Of a stretch of DNA of 24,170 bases, positions 14,380 through 22,069 are shown in pieces. The stretch spans positions 288-24,457 of the forward strand of contig DEKQ01000071.1 in assembly GCA_002353975.1 (NCBI GenBank). The letters run 5' to 3'. A program made the translations under genes and the position numbers. Under the pieces are notes generated by a model that was not told where the DNA came from, made no database searches, and saw nothing but the letters and a program-made list of their open reading frames with translations. The stretch is from Prevotellaceae bacterium UBA2718. GTDB taxonomy: Bacteria > Bacteroidota > Bacteroidia > Bacteroidales > Bacteroidaceae. Position 1 is the stretch's first letter. Each line of letters opens with the position of its first letter.

Positions 14380-16308
14380 ATGCAGCAAAATAGTTCCATA
14401 AACAATACCCCACCGCCCAAGATGCCCCGGTTCAACATGAACTGGGTGTATATCCTCATCCTCGTGACGCTGGCGGTGATATTCTTCAGCGATACGGATA
14501 GCACCATCTCACAGAGTTCTTCGTCACATCGTGCATCATACTCCAATTTCAAGGTGTATGTAAACAAAGGCTACGCCTCAAAAGTCGTGGTAAACAAGAC
14601 CGAGGGCAAGCTGAAGATGTATGTCTATTCGCAATACATCCGCGACGTGTTCCATCAATCAAAGAAGCAGACGGGAGACGAGCCGTATGTGGAGGTGCTC
14701 TATGGCAGCATCGACCAAGTGGAGACATTCATCACGGCAAAACAGGCCGAAGGAGTCTTCAAGGGACAGCTGGAGTATGAGACGACAACGCGAAACGGCT
14801 TCGTGGATCTGCTGCTGAACATTGCCCCCCTGGCTCTGCTGATATTCCTGTGGTTCATGCTTATGGGCCGCTTCGGCGGCGCAGGCGCAGGCGGAGGCAT
14901 CTTCAGCGTGGGGCGCACAAAGGCACGCATGTATGAGAAGGGCGACTCGCTGGGCATTACGTTCAAGGACGTAGCCGGACAAGTGGGCGCAAAGCAGGAG
15001 GTGCAGGAGATTGTGGAGTTCCTGAAGAATCCGCAGAAATACACGGAACTGGGTGGTAAGATACCCAAGGGTGCCCTGCTCGTAGGCCCTCCGGGAACGG
15101 GTAAGACCCTGCTGGCAAAGGCCGTGGCGGGTGAGGCAGACGTGCCTTTCTTCTCTATGTCCGGTTCTGACTTCGTCGAGATGTTCGTCGGTGTGGGAGC
15201 ATCGCGAGTACGCGACACTTTCGCCAAGGCAAAGGAGAAGGCTCCGAGCATCATTTTCATCGATGAAATCGACGCTATTGGACGTGCGCGCAGCAAGAAC
15301 CCCGGTTATGGCGGCAACGACGAGAGGGAGAATACCCTTAACGCCCTGCTGACAGAGATGGACGGATTTGGAACTAACTCAGGAGTGATAATCCTCGCAG
15401 CCACAAACCGTGTGGATATGCTCGATAAGGCTCTGCTGCGTGCAGGACGTTTCGACAGGGAGATTCACGTGGATTTGCCTGACCTGCCTGAACGCAAAGA
15501 GATATTCCAGGTGCACCTGCGCCCCATCAAGGTGGACGGGAGCGTGGATATAGACCTGCTGGCCAGACAGACACCAGGCTTCTCGGGTGCCGACATAGCC
15601 AACGTGTGCAACGAGGCAGCCCTGATTGCCGCGCGTCACGACTCTAAGGTGGTAAGCAAGCAGGATTTCCTTGATGCCGTAGATCGCATCATCGGAGGAT
15701 TGGAGAAGAAGACAAAGGTGATGACCGCAGAAGAGAAACGCGCCATAGCGCTGCATGAGGCCGGTCACGCCACCTGCTCATGGTTCTGCCAGTATGCCAA
15801 CCCGCTGATAAAGGTGAGCATCGTTCCGCGAGGACGTGCCCTGGGTGCTGCGTGGTACCTGCCGGAGGAGAGACAACTGACGACGAAGGAGCAGTTGCTC
15901 GACGAGATGTGCTCGCTCATGGGCGGCAGGGCTGCCGAGGAACTCTTCACCGGACATATCTCTACGGGAGCGATGAACGACCTGGAGCGAGCTACGAAGA
16001 TGGCGCAGTCGATGATTGCATATTACGGCATGAGCGAGAAACTGCCCAATGTCTGCTTCTATGACAATAATGAATACTCTTTCTCAAAACCATACTCTGA
16101 CGATACGGCTAAGCTGATAGACGAAGAGACGCTGAAGCTGGTCAACGAACAGTATGCCCGCGCCAAGGCTCTGCTGGAGGAGCACAAGGAAGGCCACAAC
16201 GCCCTTGCCGAACTGCTGATACAGAGAGAGGTAATCTTTGCCGAAGACGTAGAGAAGATCTTTGGCAAACGCCTCAGCACATCGCGCTCAGAAGAGATAC
16301 TGGCATAA
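14380..16308 (+). CDS. ftsH: ATP-dependent zinc metalloprotease FtsH
   Basis: A 642-residue membrane-anchored AAA+ protease that unfolds and degrades membrane and short-lived cytoplasmic proteins. Membrane segments at about 21-36 and 142-162 flank a periplasmic domain. The AAA domain has Walker A GPPGTGKT (236-243), pore motif MFVGVG (268-273), Walker B IIFIDE (291-296) and the second region of homology with arginine fingers (ATNR...RAGRFDR, 341-360). The peptidase site is HEAGH (459-463) with the third zinc ligand D534 in GAMNDLERAT. Start: ATG 14380; an in-frame TTG at 14344 would only add residues translated from the heptamer tract. All catalytic residues are present. Confidence 0.97.
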   Translation: MQQNSSINNTPPPKMPRFNMNWVYILILVTLAVIFFSDTDSTISQSSSSHRASYSNFKVYVNKGYASKVVVNKTEGKLKMYVYSQYIRDVFHQSKKQTGDEPYVEVLYGSIDQVETFITAKQAEGVFKGQLEYETTTRNGFVDLLLNIAPLALLIFLWFMLMGRFGGAGAGGGIFSVGRTKARMYEKGDSLGITFKDVAGQVGAKQEVQEIVEFLKNPQKYTELGGKIPKGALLVGPPGTGKTLLAKAVAGEADVPFFSMSGSDFVEMFVGVGASRVRDTFAKAKEKAPSIIFIDEIDAIGRARSKNPGYGGNDERENTLNALLTEMDGFGTNSGVIILAATNRVDMLDKALLRAGRFDREIHVDLPDLPERKEIFQVHLRPIKVDGSVDIDLLARQTPGFSGADIANVCNEAALIAARHDSKVVSKQDFLDAVDRIIGGLEKKTKVMTAEEKRAIALHEAGHATCSWFCQYANPLIKVSIVPRGRALGAAWYLPEERQLTTKEQLLDEMCSLMGGRAAEELFTGHISTGAMNDLERATKMAQSMIAYYGMSEKLPNVCFYDNNEYSFSKPYSDDTAKLIDEETLKLVNEQYARAKALLEEHKEGHNALAELLIQREVIFAEDVEKIFGKRLSTSRSEEILA

Positions 16309-16380
16309 TTCCGTTCAAGAGTCTGCGACACCATCGCACACACATTGCCACAACACACATAAACTAATCTGCAAAATACA

Positions 16381-17262
16381 TTGAAAACATTTATCGTAAG
16401 AACCATAACGGGCATTCTGTTCGTCGCCGTCATGCTGACGTGCTTCCTGCGGCCATTGACAATGGTTATGATTTTCTCACTCATCACAGGAGCGGCAATA
16501 TGGGAGTTCACGGGGCTTGTGAACAATAGGGAGAATGTCAGCATCAACCGTTTCATCTGTACCGCGAGCGGGGTATTCCTCTTTGTCGCCATAGCAGGTT
16601 ATTGCTGGGGCATCGTGACCGCCTCGGTCTTCATACCCTATCTGCTCACAGTCGTATATCTGTTCATCAGCGAGCTATATACCGGCAGCAAAGACCCCAT
16701 CCACGACTGGGCTTATTCCATGATGTCGCAGATGTATATCGCCCTGCCCCTTGCCTGCATCAACGTGCTGGCATTCCGTACTGTCATAACGACAGGAGAT
16801 GTCGTTTACAACATGCTGCTCCCATTGAGCATCTTCGTCTTCCTCTGGATGAACGATACAGGCGCATACCTCACAGGCTCGCTCATAGGGCGCCATAAGC
16901 TGTTTCCGCGCATCTCTCCCGGCAAGACCTGGGAAGGCAGCATAGGCGGCGGAGTGTTGGTGCTCATCGTGGCGGCACTCATAGCAATGATTGACCATTC
17001 GCATTGGCTCATAGATATAGGCCTTGCCACCACAGACACAGCCCTGAGCACACCCGAATGGTTGGGATTGGGGCTCACGGTGGTATTCTTTGGCACGTGG
17101 GGCGACCTCGTAGAGAGTCTGTTCAAGCGTACCCTGGGCATCAAGGACAGCGGCAACGTGTTGCCCGGTCACGGAGGAATGCTCGACAGGTTCGACTCCT
17201 CACTCATGGCTCTGCCCGCAGCGGTAATATATGTTTACACCATAACGCTGGCAGGAGTATAA
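16381..17262 (+). CDS. cdsA: Phosphatidate cytidylyltransferase (CDP-diglyceride synthase)
   Basis: A 293-residue multi-pass membrane enzyme making CDP-diacylglycerol from phosphatidic acid and CTP, the branch point of phospholipid synthesis. The N-terminal KTFIVRTITGILFVAV is typical of Bacteroidota CdsA. Conserved parts are WMNDTGAY (156-163), SPGKTWEG (179-186) and the family signature from S246 to R270, with FKR, KDSG and GHGGMLDR. Start: the most fitting codon is a TTG at 16381; the first ATG lies inside the first membrane segment and would remove the conserved N-terminus. It follows ftsH after 72 nt, with no promoter seen in between. Heptamer tract E begins 2 nt after its stop. Confidence 0.95.
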   Translation: MKTFIVRTITGILFVAVMLTCFLRPLTMVMIFSLITGAAIWEFTGLVNNRENVSINRFICTASGVFLFVAIAGYCWGIVTASVFIPYLLTVVYLFISELYTGSKDPIHDWAYSMMSQMYIALPLACINVLAFRTVITTGDVVYNMLLPLSIFVFLWMNDTGAYLTGSLIGRHKLFPRISPGKTWEGSIGGGVLVLIVAALIAMIDHSHWLIDIGLATTDTALSTPEWLGLGLTVVFFGTWGDLVESLFKRTLGIKDSGNVLPGHGGMLDRFDSSLMALPAAVIYVYTITLAGV

Positions 17263-17263
17263 C

Positions 17264-17354
17264 GCAAAATGAAGAATGCAAAATGCAAAATGCAAAATTA
17301 ATAAAGCAAAATGCAGAATTAATAACGCAAAGTGCAAATTTCATAAAGCATAAT
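17264..17354. repeat. Heptamer tract E, thirteen units between cdsA and lolD
   Basis: Thirteen units in perfect 7-bp register over 91 bp: GCAAAAT, GAAGAAT, GCAAAAT three times, TAATAAA, GCAAAAT, GCAGAAT, TAATAAC, GCAAAGT, GCAAATT, TCATAAA, GCATAAT. It begins one base after the cdsA stop codon. This is a different unit family from tracts B and C but has the same period. Confidence 0.92.
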
Positions 17355-17372
17355 TAACCCTTTGTCTTTTGC

Positions 17373-17391
17373 GTCGCAATTTTATTGCGAC
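17373..17391 (+). promoter_or_regulatory. Hairpin in the lolD leader
   Basis: A perfect inverted repeat, GTCGCAAT, loop TTT, ATTGCGAC, ends 9 nt before the lolD ATG at 17401. There is no T-run after it, so it is not a standard terminator. It could hide the lolD translation start or act as an mRNA processing or stability site. Confidence 0.6.
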
Positions 17392-17400
17392 ATACTAACG

Positions 17401-18051
17401 ATGATTAAAATTTCAAACATAACCAAGTCCTTCGGCCACCTGCAGGTCTTGAAAGGCATCGACCTTGAGATTGGCGATGGCGAGGTTGTCAGCATCGTAG
17501 GTCCCAGCGGAGCAGGAAAGACAACGCTCCTGCAGATTATGGGCACTCTGGACAAGGCTGACTCTGGCTCAATAGAGATCAACGGAACCGACGTCACCAA
17601 GCTTTCACGCAACAAGCTCTCTGACTTCCGCAACAAGCATATCGGCTTTGTCTTCCAGTTCCACCAGTTGCTGCCGGAGTTCACCGCAGAGGAGAACATC
17701 ATGCTCCCTGCCCTGATTAGCGGAGAGAAGAAGAGCGAGGCGCAGCAGCGTTGCAAGGAGTTGCTGGAGTTTCTCAACCTCACCGAACGCGCCAAGCACA
17801 AACCCGCGGAACTCTCCGGCGGCGAGAAGCAACGCATCGCTGTGGCAAGGGCGCTCATCAACAATCCCGCTGTCGTCTTTGCCGACGAACCGTCCGGCTC
17901 CCTCGACACAAAGAACAAAAAGGAGCTGCACCAGCTGTTCTTCGACCTGCGCGAGAAGTACGGCCAGACATTCGTCATCGTCACCCACGATGAGGAGCTG
18001 GCCTCCATCACCGACCGCACCATTCACATCATCGACGGCAAGATATGTTAG
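17401..18051 (+). CDS. lolD: LolD-like ABC transporter ATP-binding protein
   Basis: A 216-residue ABC ATPase of the LolD/MacB/FtsE group. Walker A GPSGAGKT (34-41), Q-loop Q86 in FVFQFHQLLPEFTAEEN (the LolD/MacB-like Q-loop region), signature LSGGE (138-142), Walker B VVFADE (158-163) and switch H196 are all present. LolD powers release of lipoproteins from the inner membrane by LolC/LolE for transfer to LolA. No LolC/E-type permease is adjacent, as is common in Bacteroidota. Start ATG 17401; an in-frame TTG at 17362 would read through the leader hairpin. The last 7 nt overlap the start of the next gene, implying translational coupling with a CHR transporter. Confidence 0.9.
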   Translation: MIKISNITKSFGHLQVLKGIDLEIGDGEVVSIVGPSGAGKTTLLQIMGTLDKADSGSIEINGTDVTKLSRNKLSDFRNKHIGFVFQFHQLLPEFTAEENIMLPALISGEKKSEAQQRCKELLEFLNLTERAKHKPAELSGGEKQRIAVARALINNPAVVFADEPSGSLDTKNKKELHQLFFDLREKYGQTFVIVTHDEELASITDRTIHIIDGKIC

Positions 18052-18569
18052 AACTGTTCACCACATTCCTGCGCATAGGCCTCTTCACCATAGGCGGCGG
18101 CTATGCCATGCTGCCGCTCATAGAGCGTGACGTGGTGGAGCGGCGTGGGTGGATAGACCGTGAGCAGTTCCTTGACCTTGTGGCCATAGCGCAGTCATGT
18201 CCGGGAGTCTTCGCCATCAACATGTCCATCTTCGTGGGCAACAAGGTCGGCGGCACTCGCGGAGCCGTCAGCGCCACAATAGGCACCGCCCTACCCTCAC
18301 TCGTCATCATACTGCTCATAGCAATGTTCGTAAGGGGGGCGGAAAACGTAGGCTGGTTTGGTGCCATCTTTGCAGGGCTGCGTCCCGCCGTCGTAGCTCT
18401 CATCGCAATCCCGACATGGAATATGGCTCGCGAGGCACGCATCTCGTTCCTCAACTGCTGGATTCCCATCGTCTCGGCTCTGCTAATCTACGCCCTCGGC
18501 GTCAATCCCATATACATCATCCTCGCAGCAGGCCTCGGCGGATACGTCTATGGACTGATGAAAGACTGA
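18045..18569 (+). CDS. Half-size CHR (chromate-type) transporter, first subunit
   Basis: A 174-residue membrane protein equal to one CHR domain. The family motifs are in place: FLRIGLFTIGGGYAMLPLIERDVVE near the N-terminus (residues about 8-32), the DLVAIAQSCPGVFAIN segment (about 44-59), a glycine-rich loop and the FAGLRPAVVALI segment (about 109-120). Half-size CHR proteins work as heterodimers, and a second one follows. Known members export chromate, but in a gut-type anaerobe the real substrate is uncertain. The ATG overlaps the lolD stop by 7 nt. It is separated from its partner by 97 nt holding heptamer tract F and a GC-rich hairpin. Confidence 0.9.
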   Translation: MLELFTTFLRIGLFTIGGGYAMLPLIERDVVERRGWIDREQFLDLVAIAQSCPGVFAINMSIFVGNKVGGTRGAVSATIGTALPSLVIILLIAMFVRGAENVGWFGAIFAGLRPAVVALIAIPTWNMAREARISFLNCWIPIVSALLIYALGVNPIYIILAAGLGGYVYGLMKD

Positions 18570-18570
18570 G

Positions 18571-18598
18571 AGTTAATGAATAATTCATAATGCATAAT
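18571..18598. repeat. Heptamer tract F, four units
   Basis: AGTTAAT, GAATAAT, TCATAAT and GCATAAT in register, starting one base after the stop of the first CHR gene. Positions 18579-18599 are identical, in inverted orientation, to 22044-22064 in tract G. Confidence 0.8.
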
Positions 18599-18630
18599 TA
18601 ACACACCCATTAATCCCCGTACTCACGTCC

Positions 18631-18646
18631 CTCCCCCAAGGGGGAG
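18631..18646 (+). terminator. GC-rich hairpin between the two CHR genes
   Basis: CTCCCCC, loop AA, GGGGGAG forms a perfect 7-bp stem. It is followed 11 nt later by TTTT after AAGGGGC, so a longer pairing using the second G-run is possible. It could be an attenuator that lowers the second subunit, an RNA-stability element or a dispersed extragenic palindrome. Confidence 0.4.
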
Positions 18647-18666
18647 TTGGAAGGGGCTTTTATTCA

Positions 18667-19242
18667 ATGATTTTCCTTTCCCTCTCATACACATTTTTTA
18701 TAATAGGCCTCTTCGGTTTCGGCGGAGGCTACGGGATGCTGTCACTCATACAGCACTCCGTAGTGGTAGAACATCATTGGATGACCTCAGCAGAATTTAC
18801 CAACATCGTAGCCATATCCCAGATGACTCCGGGGCCTATAGGCATCAACTGCGCCACGTATTGCGGTTACAAAACCATAGAAGCCGCCACAGGCTCCATG
18901 CTCATGGGAGTACTGGGTAGCCTGACGGCGACAATAGCCCTTGTGCTTCCCAGCTTCATCCTCATGCTTGCAATCAGCAAGCTATTCCTGAAATACATGC
19001 ACTCCCGCTCTGTTGAGAGCATCTTCGCAGGCTTGAAGCCTGCCGTGGTAGGCTTGATGCTTGCCGCAGTACTCCTATTGTGCAACGAAGACAACTTCGG
19101 AAGTCCCGTTTCCTCACCATGGCAATTCTACATCAGCATCGCCATATTCATCGCCACATGGGTAGGAGTGAAAATCGTTAAAATCAGCCCCATCACAATG
19201 CTCCTTTACGCCGGCTTCGCAGGTCTCTTGTTACTATACTGA
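18667..19242 (+). CDS. Half-size CHR (chromate-type) transporter, second subunit
   Basis: A 191-residue membrane protein, the partner CHR half. It has the N-terminal FFIIGLFGFGGGYGMLSLIQH motif (about 10-30), AISQMTPGPIGINCATYCGY (about 50-69, with the family's PGP) and FAGLKPAVVGLMLA (about 120-133). The difference between the two halves (SCPGVFAIN against MTPGPIGIN) fits the usual pairing of unlike CHR subunits with opposite membrane topology. It is the last gene of the rsfS operon. Its stop codon lies in the loop of the terminator hairpin. Confidence 0.9.
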   Translation: MIFLSLSYTFFIIGLFGFGGGYGMLSLIQHSVVVEHHWMTSAEFTNIVAISQMTPGPIGINCATYCGYKTIEAATGSMLMGVLGSLTATIALVLPSFILMLAISKLFLKYMHSRSVESIFAGLKPAVVGLMLAAVLLLCNEDNFGSPVSSPWQFYISIAIFIATWVGVKIVKISPITMLLYAGFAGLLLLY

Positions 19243-19266
19243 TGACAAGATGGCCTGCGTTTTTTT
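19218..19266 (+). terminator. Rho-independent terminator of the rsfS operon
   Basis: CGCAGG (19218-19223) pairs with CCTGCG (19254-19259), and TCTTGT (19226-19231) with ACAAGA (19245-19250). A 13-nt loop contains the TGA stop of the CHR gene. A run of seven T follows (19260-19266). The 5' arm is therefore coding. Confidence 0.85.
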
Positions 19267-19386
19267 GTGCTATTCTCGCAAAACAACGTACCGGAAACGT
19301 CCTCAGGCAATGAAATAAAACATCGGCCATGAACACTCTCCTGCCTCCTGAGTGCACCGCAACAACCCATGTACGCGTAATGTTGT

Positions 19387-20076
19387 TTATAGTTGGAAGA
19401 CTATAGGAAGATTTACAAGTGTTTTGCAGGGTTTTCCATTGTTTTTGCCTGCTTCCCATTTGGGCATGAGCTTTGCCACGCGCATGGCTTCTGCATCAAG
19501 AAGGCGATGTGCTCCCTTGGCAACCTTGAGATTGGAGAGGGAACCATCTTTCTCAACAATAAAACTGATGACAACCTTACCTTGTATCTTGCGTTTCATG
19601 GCTTGGTCAGGATATACAAGAGTCTCAGTAAGCCATTTGACGAACTGACTCATTCCCCCTGGATACTGCGGCAGCTGCTCAACAATAGTCAACAACTCAG
19701 GATCGTTTTCGTTGGGATTGATAGGAGGTTGCTCGTCCTTCTTTGAAAGGGTGTCGCTATTCTCTTCCGTTACTGCTACATCGAGATTTTCAGGCGGGAG
19801 CTCGGTGGTTTCATCAATTTTGTTGAGCTTCGTGGACTCTTCCTGTACCGTTTCCTGCTTGGGCTGTTCGGCAGCAATCATATCATCCTGTTCGTTGGCC
19901 TTCAGGTCAAGGTCCATCGTGAAGTCATCGAAAGATTCTTCTATGAGGCTCGATATGCTGCGAAAGGGAATGAATAGCACCGCTACGAATAGCAATGTTA
20001 CACAACAGAAGGACGCGGCGAGTATCAATGGACGTCGCCGTTCTACGTCTGCCTTATGTGATTTCTTTATTTCCAA
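19387..20076 (-). CDS. TonB family energy transducer
   Basis: A 229-residue TonB-like protein that links inner-membrane proton force to outer-membrane TonB-dependent receptors. It has a short basic cytoplasmic start (KKSHKADVERRR), one membrane anchor at about 17-36, a periplasmic linker and a C-terminal TonB domain at about 140-229 with QGKVVISFIVEKDGSLSN and the terminal WEAGKNNGKPCKTLVNLPI pattern of the family. The linker (about 45-135) is acidic and rich in E, D and Q with few prolines, unlike the proline-rich spacer of enterobacterial TonB. No exbB/exbD are nearby. It is the third gene of ilvE-trmB-tonB, 12 nt after trmB. Bacteroidota have many TonB paralogues and the partner receptor is unknown. 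Confidence 0.9.
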   Translation of the reverse strand: MEIKKSHKADVERRRPLILAASFCCVTLLFVAVLFIPFRSISSLIEESFDDFTMDLDLKANEQDDMIAAEQPKQETVQEESTKLNKIDETTELPPENLDVAVTEENSDTLSKKDEQPPINPNENDPELLTIVEQLPQYPGGMSQFVKWLTETLVYPDQAMKRKIQGKVVISFIVEKDGSLSNLKVAKGAHRLLDAEAMRVAKLMPKWEAGKNNGKPCKTLVNLPIVFQL

Positions 20077-20088
20077 TTATTCAAACAG

Positions 20089-20868
20089 TTACCGTGCTTT
20101 GTCCTTAGTCATGCGCTTGTCACGATGGTATGACCGGTAGTCATCAAGCTCTATCTCCACGTTCGGTTCACTCAGCGCAGCGGTTCTGGGCAACCGGAAC
20201 TTCATGTATTTTATCACTATTCCACGTTCTATCCACATCGTTTCGTAATAGGTGCGTATGGAAAGGATGCTTTTAGTCATTTCATCAAGACTGCCTACGG
20301 TGGCAGGGGAATAGAGGTCAGTGGTCTTGAAGAGTAGCGGCAGGTTATTACCTTCCACAACGTATGAGGTGTAAGTGAACAAGAAGTTGGAGTCTGTCTT
20401 GAGGTGTACCAGCCCTCCATCCACGAGGAAACGCCTGTAGCGTTCGAGGAAATAGGTGGAGGTTAGTCGCTTGCGGGGGTTCTTCATCTGCGGGTCAGAA
20501 AAGGTGAGCCATATCTCCTGCACCTCATCGGTATCAAAGAAACGGTCGATGATTTCTATTGAGGTACGCAGAAAGGCTACGTTCTTAAGTCCTTTCTGCA
20601 ATGCTTCCGTTGCACCTGTCCACATCCTCGCACCCTTGATGTCAACGCCGATGAAGTTTACATCGGGAAACATCTCTGCCAGCTGCACCGTGTATTCTCC
20701 CTTTCCGCAACCCAACTCAAGAATGATGGGATTATTATTCATAAAATAGCGTGACCGCCAATGCCCCTTCATGTCAAAAGGGACATTGTCGATCACGCTG
20801 TATGGATATTGGAACACATTTTCGTAGCGTTCCATATCGGCAAACTTTGCCAGCTTTCCTTTTCCCAT
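20089..20868 (-). CDS. trmB: tRNA (guanine-N7)-methyltransferase
   Basis: A 259-residue SAM-dependent enzyme that forms m7G46 in the tRNA variable loop. The SAM motif is ILELGCGKGEYT (49-60), followed by FIGVDIKGARMW (72-83), the catalytic FSDPQMKNPRKRL (123-135, the Bacteroidota form of FPDPWxKxRHxKRR) and HLKTDS (155-160). It is longer than E. coli TrmB at the C-terminus, with a basic end. Its start codon directly abuts the ilvE stop (20869), so the two are co-transcribed and probably translated by the same ribosomes. Confidence 0.94.
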   Translation of the reverse strand: MGKGKLAKFADMERYENVFQYPYSVIDNVPFDMKGHWRSRYFMNNNPIILELGCGKGEYTVQLAEMFPDVNFIGVDIKGARMWTGATEALQKGLKNVAFLRTSIEIIDRFFDTDEVQEIWLTFSDPQMKNPRKRLTSTYFLERYRRFLVDGGLVHLKTDSNFLFTYTSYVVEGNNLPLLFKTTDLYSPATVGSLDEMTKSILSIRTYYETMWIERGIVIKYMKFRLPRTAALSEPNVEIELDDYRSYHRDKRMTKDKAR

Positions 20869-21885
20869 TTAGTCGATGACTACTCTGGTCCAGTTGTGAA
20901 TATCTGGCTCTATGCCGTACTGTATGTTGCGCAGCTTATTGTAAAGTTTCTCTGATACAGGGCCCGGTTTGTCACCAAAAACGTATGACTTACCAGTCTC
21001 CAAATCATCAATCTTGGAGATCGGTGAGATAACAGCCGCAGTACCGCAGGCTCCTGCCTCCTCAAAGGTTGACAGCTCTTCCTCTGGTATCTGGCGGCGC
21101 TCCACGTTCAGACCCAAATCCTCTGCAAGCTGCATGAGTGACTTGTTGGTGATAGACGGAAGGATAGAGGTTGACTTTGGTGTGATGTATGTATTGTTCT
21201 TTATGCCAAAGAAGTTTGCTGCACCACACTCATCGATATATTTCTTCTCCTTCGCATCCAGGTAGAACTCGCAGGCATATCCCAGGTCGTGGGCCTTCTT
21301 GTTGGCCTGCATGGATGCTGCATAGTTGCCGCCGACCTTATATATACCTGTGCCGAGCGGAGCCGAACGGTCGTGCTCACGTATGATGACGTACGGATTG
21401 GTTGAGAAACCACCCTTGAAGTATGGACCTACTGGAGTAACGAATATCAGGAACAGGTACTCCGTAGCAGGATGCACACCCACCTGTGCCGACATACCTA
21501 TGAGAAGAGGACGGATATAGAGTGTGGCACCACTCTCGTATGGAGGTATGAACTCCTGATTGAGGCGCACCACTTTGTCCACCATCTCGTTAAACTTCTC
21601 TGTGGGCAACTCAGGCATCAGAATTCCACGACATGTGGACTGCAGGCGTGCAGCATTCTCGTCGGAGCGGAACACGCGCACCTTACCATCAGGACAACGA
21701 TAAGCCTTCAGACCTTCAAAGGCCTCCTGACCGTAGTGCAGACAGGTGGCTGCCATGTGCATGGGGATTGTCTCCTCTGAAGAAACCTCTATCTCACCCC
21801 ATTTGCCGTCCCTATAATAGCAACGAACATTGTAATTTGTCTTACGGTAACCGAAGCCAAGGTTACCCCAATCTAACTTTTCCAT
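20869..21885 (-). CDS. ilvE: Branched-chain amino acid aminotransferase
   Basis: A 338-residue PLP-dependent class IV aminotransferase for the last step of leucine, isoleucine and valine synthesis (or their breakdown). The PLP lysine is probably K183 in GIYKVGGNYA. Other markers are HYGQEAFEGLKAY (50-62), RPLLIGMSAQVGVHPA (125-140), DECGAANFF (218-226) and EEAGACGTAAVISPI. The length and pattern fit the long (about 340-residue) IlvE subgroup found in Bacteroidota. First gene of the ilvE-trmB-tonB unit. A -7 element TATCTTTG lies about 60 nt upstream. Confidence 0.96.
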   Translation of the reverse strand: MEKLDWGNLGFGYRKTNYNVRCYYRDGKWGEIEVSSEETIPMHMAATCLHYGQEAFEGLKAYRCPDGKVRVFRSDENAARLQSTCRGILMPELPTEKFNEMVDKVVRLNQEFIPPYESGATLYIRPLLIGMSAQVGVHPATEYLFLIFVTPVGPYFKGGFSTNPYVIIREHDRSAPLGTGIYKVGGNYAASMQANKKAHDLGYACEFYLDAKEKKYIDECGAANFFGIKNNTYITPKSTSILPSITNKSLMQLAEDLGLNVERRQIPEEELSTFEEAGACGTAAVISPISKIDDLETGKSYVFGDKPGPVSEKLYNKLRNIQYGIEPDIHNWTRVVID

Positions 21886-21943
21886 ACTATGATATACTTT
21901 AAGTTCTATGTGTTATTGTGCTTTGTATTTGCAAATTTACGTG

Positions 21944-21951
21944 CAAAGATA
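21944..21951 (-). promoter_or_regulatory. Likely ilvE promoter -7 element
   Basis: On the minus strand this reads TATCTTTG, preceded by G and an A-rich run, and followed by CACG. A transcription start near 21937 would give a leader of about 52 nt. The -33 box is not clear. Confidence 0.6.
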
Positions 21952-21999
21952 CATCTTTTTTTTTATAACAGACGAAATAATAACATTTTTTATACAATT

Positions 22000-22062
22000 G
22001 CAAATTGTAAATGGAAAATTTCAAATGTTAATAATGTATTACGAATTATGCATTATGAATTA
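22000..22062. repeat. Heptamer tract G, nine units between ilvE and ligA
   Basis: Nine units in 7-bp register: GCAAATT, GTAAATG, GAAAATT, TCAAATG, TTAATAA, TGTATTA, CGAATTA, TGCATTA, TGAATTA. The last units are the reverse complement of tract F units. The tract runs directly into the ligA promoter. Confidence 0.82.
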
Positions 22063-22069
22063 TTTTTCG

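Noticed and set aside
19335..19386. Terminator for tonB on the minus strand
   Set aside because: Weak pairings exist (CACTC/GAGTG and AACAAC/GTTGTT) but neither has a T-run in the right place.
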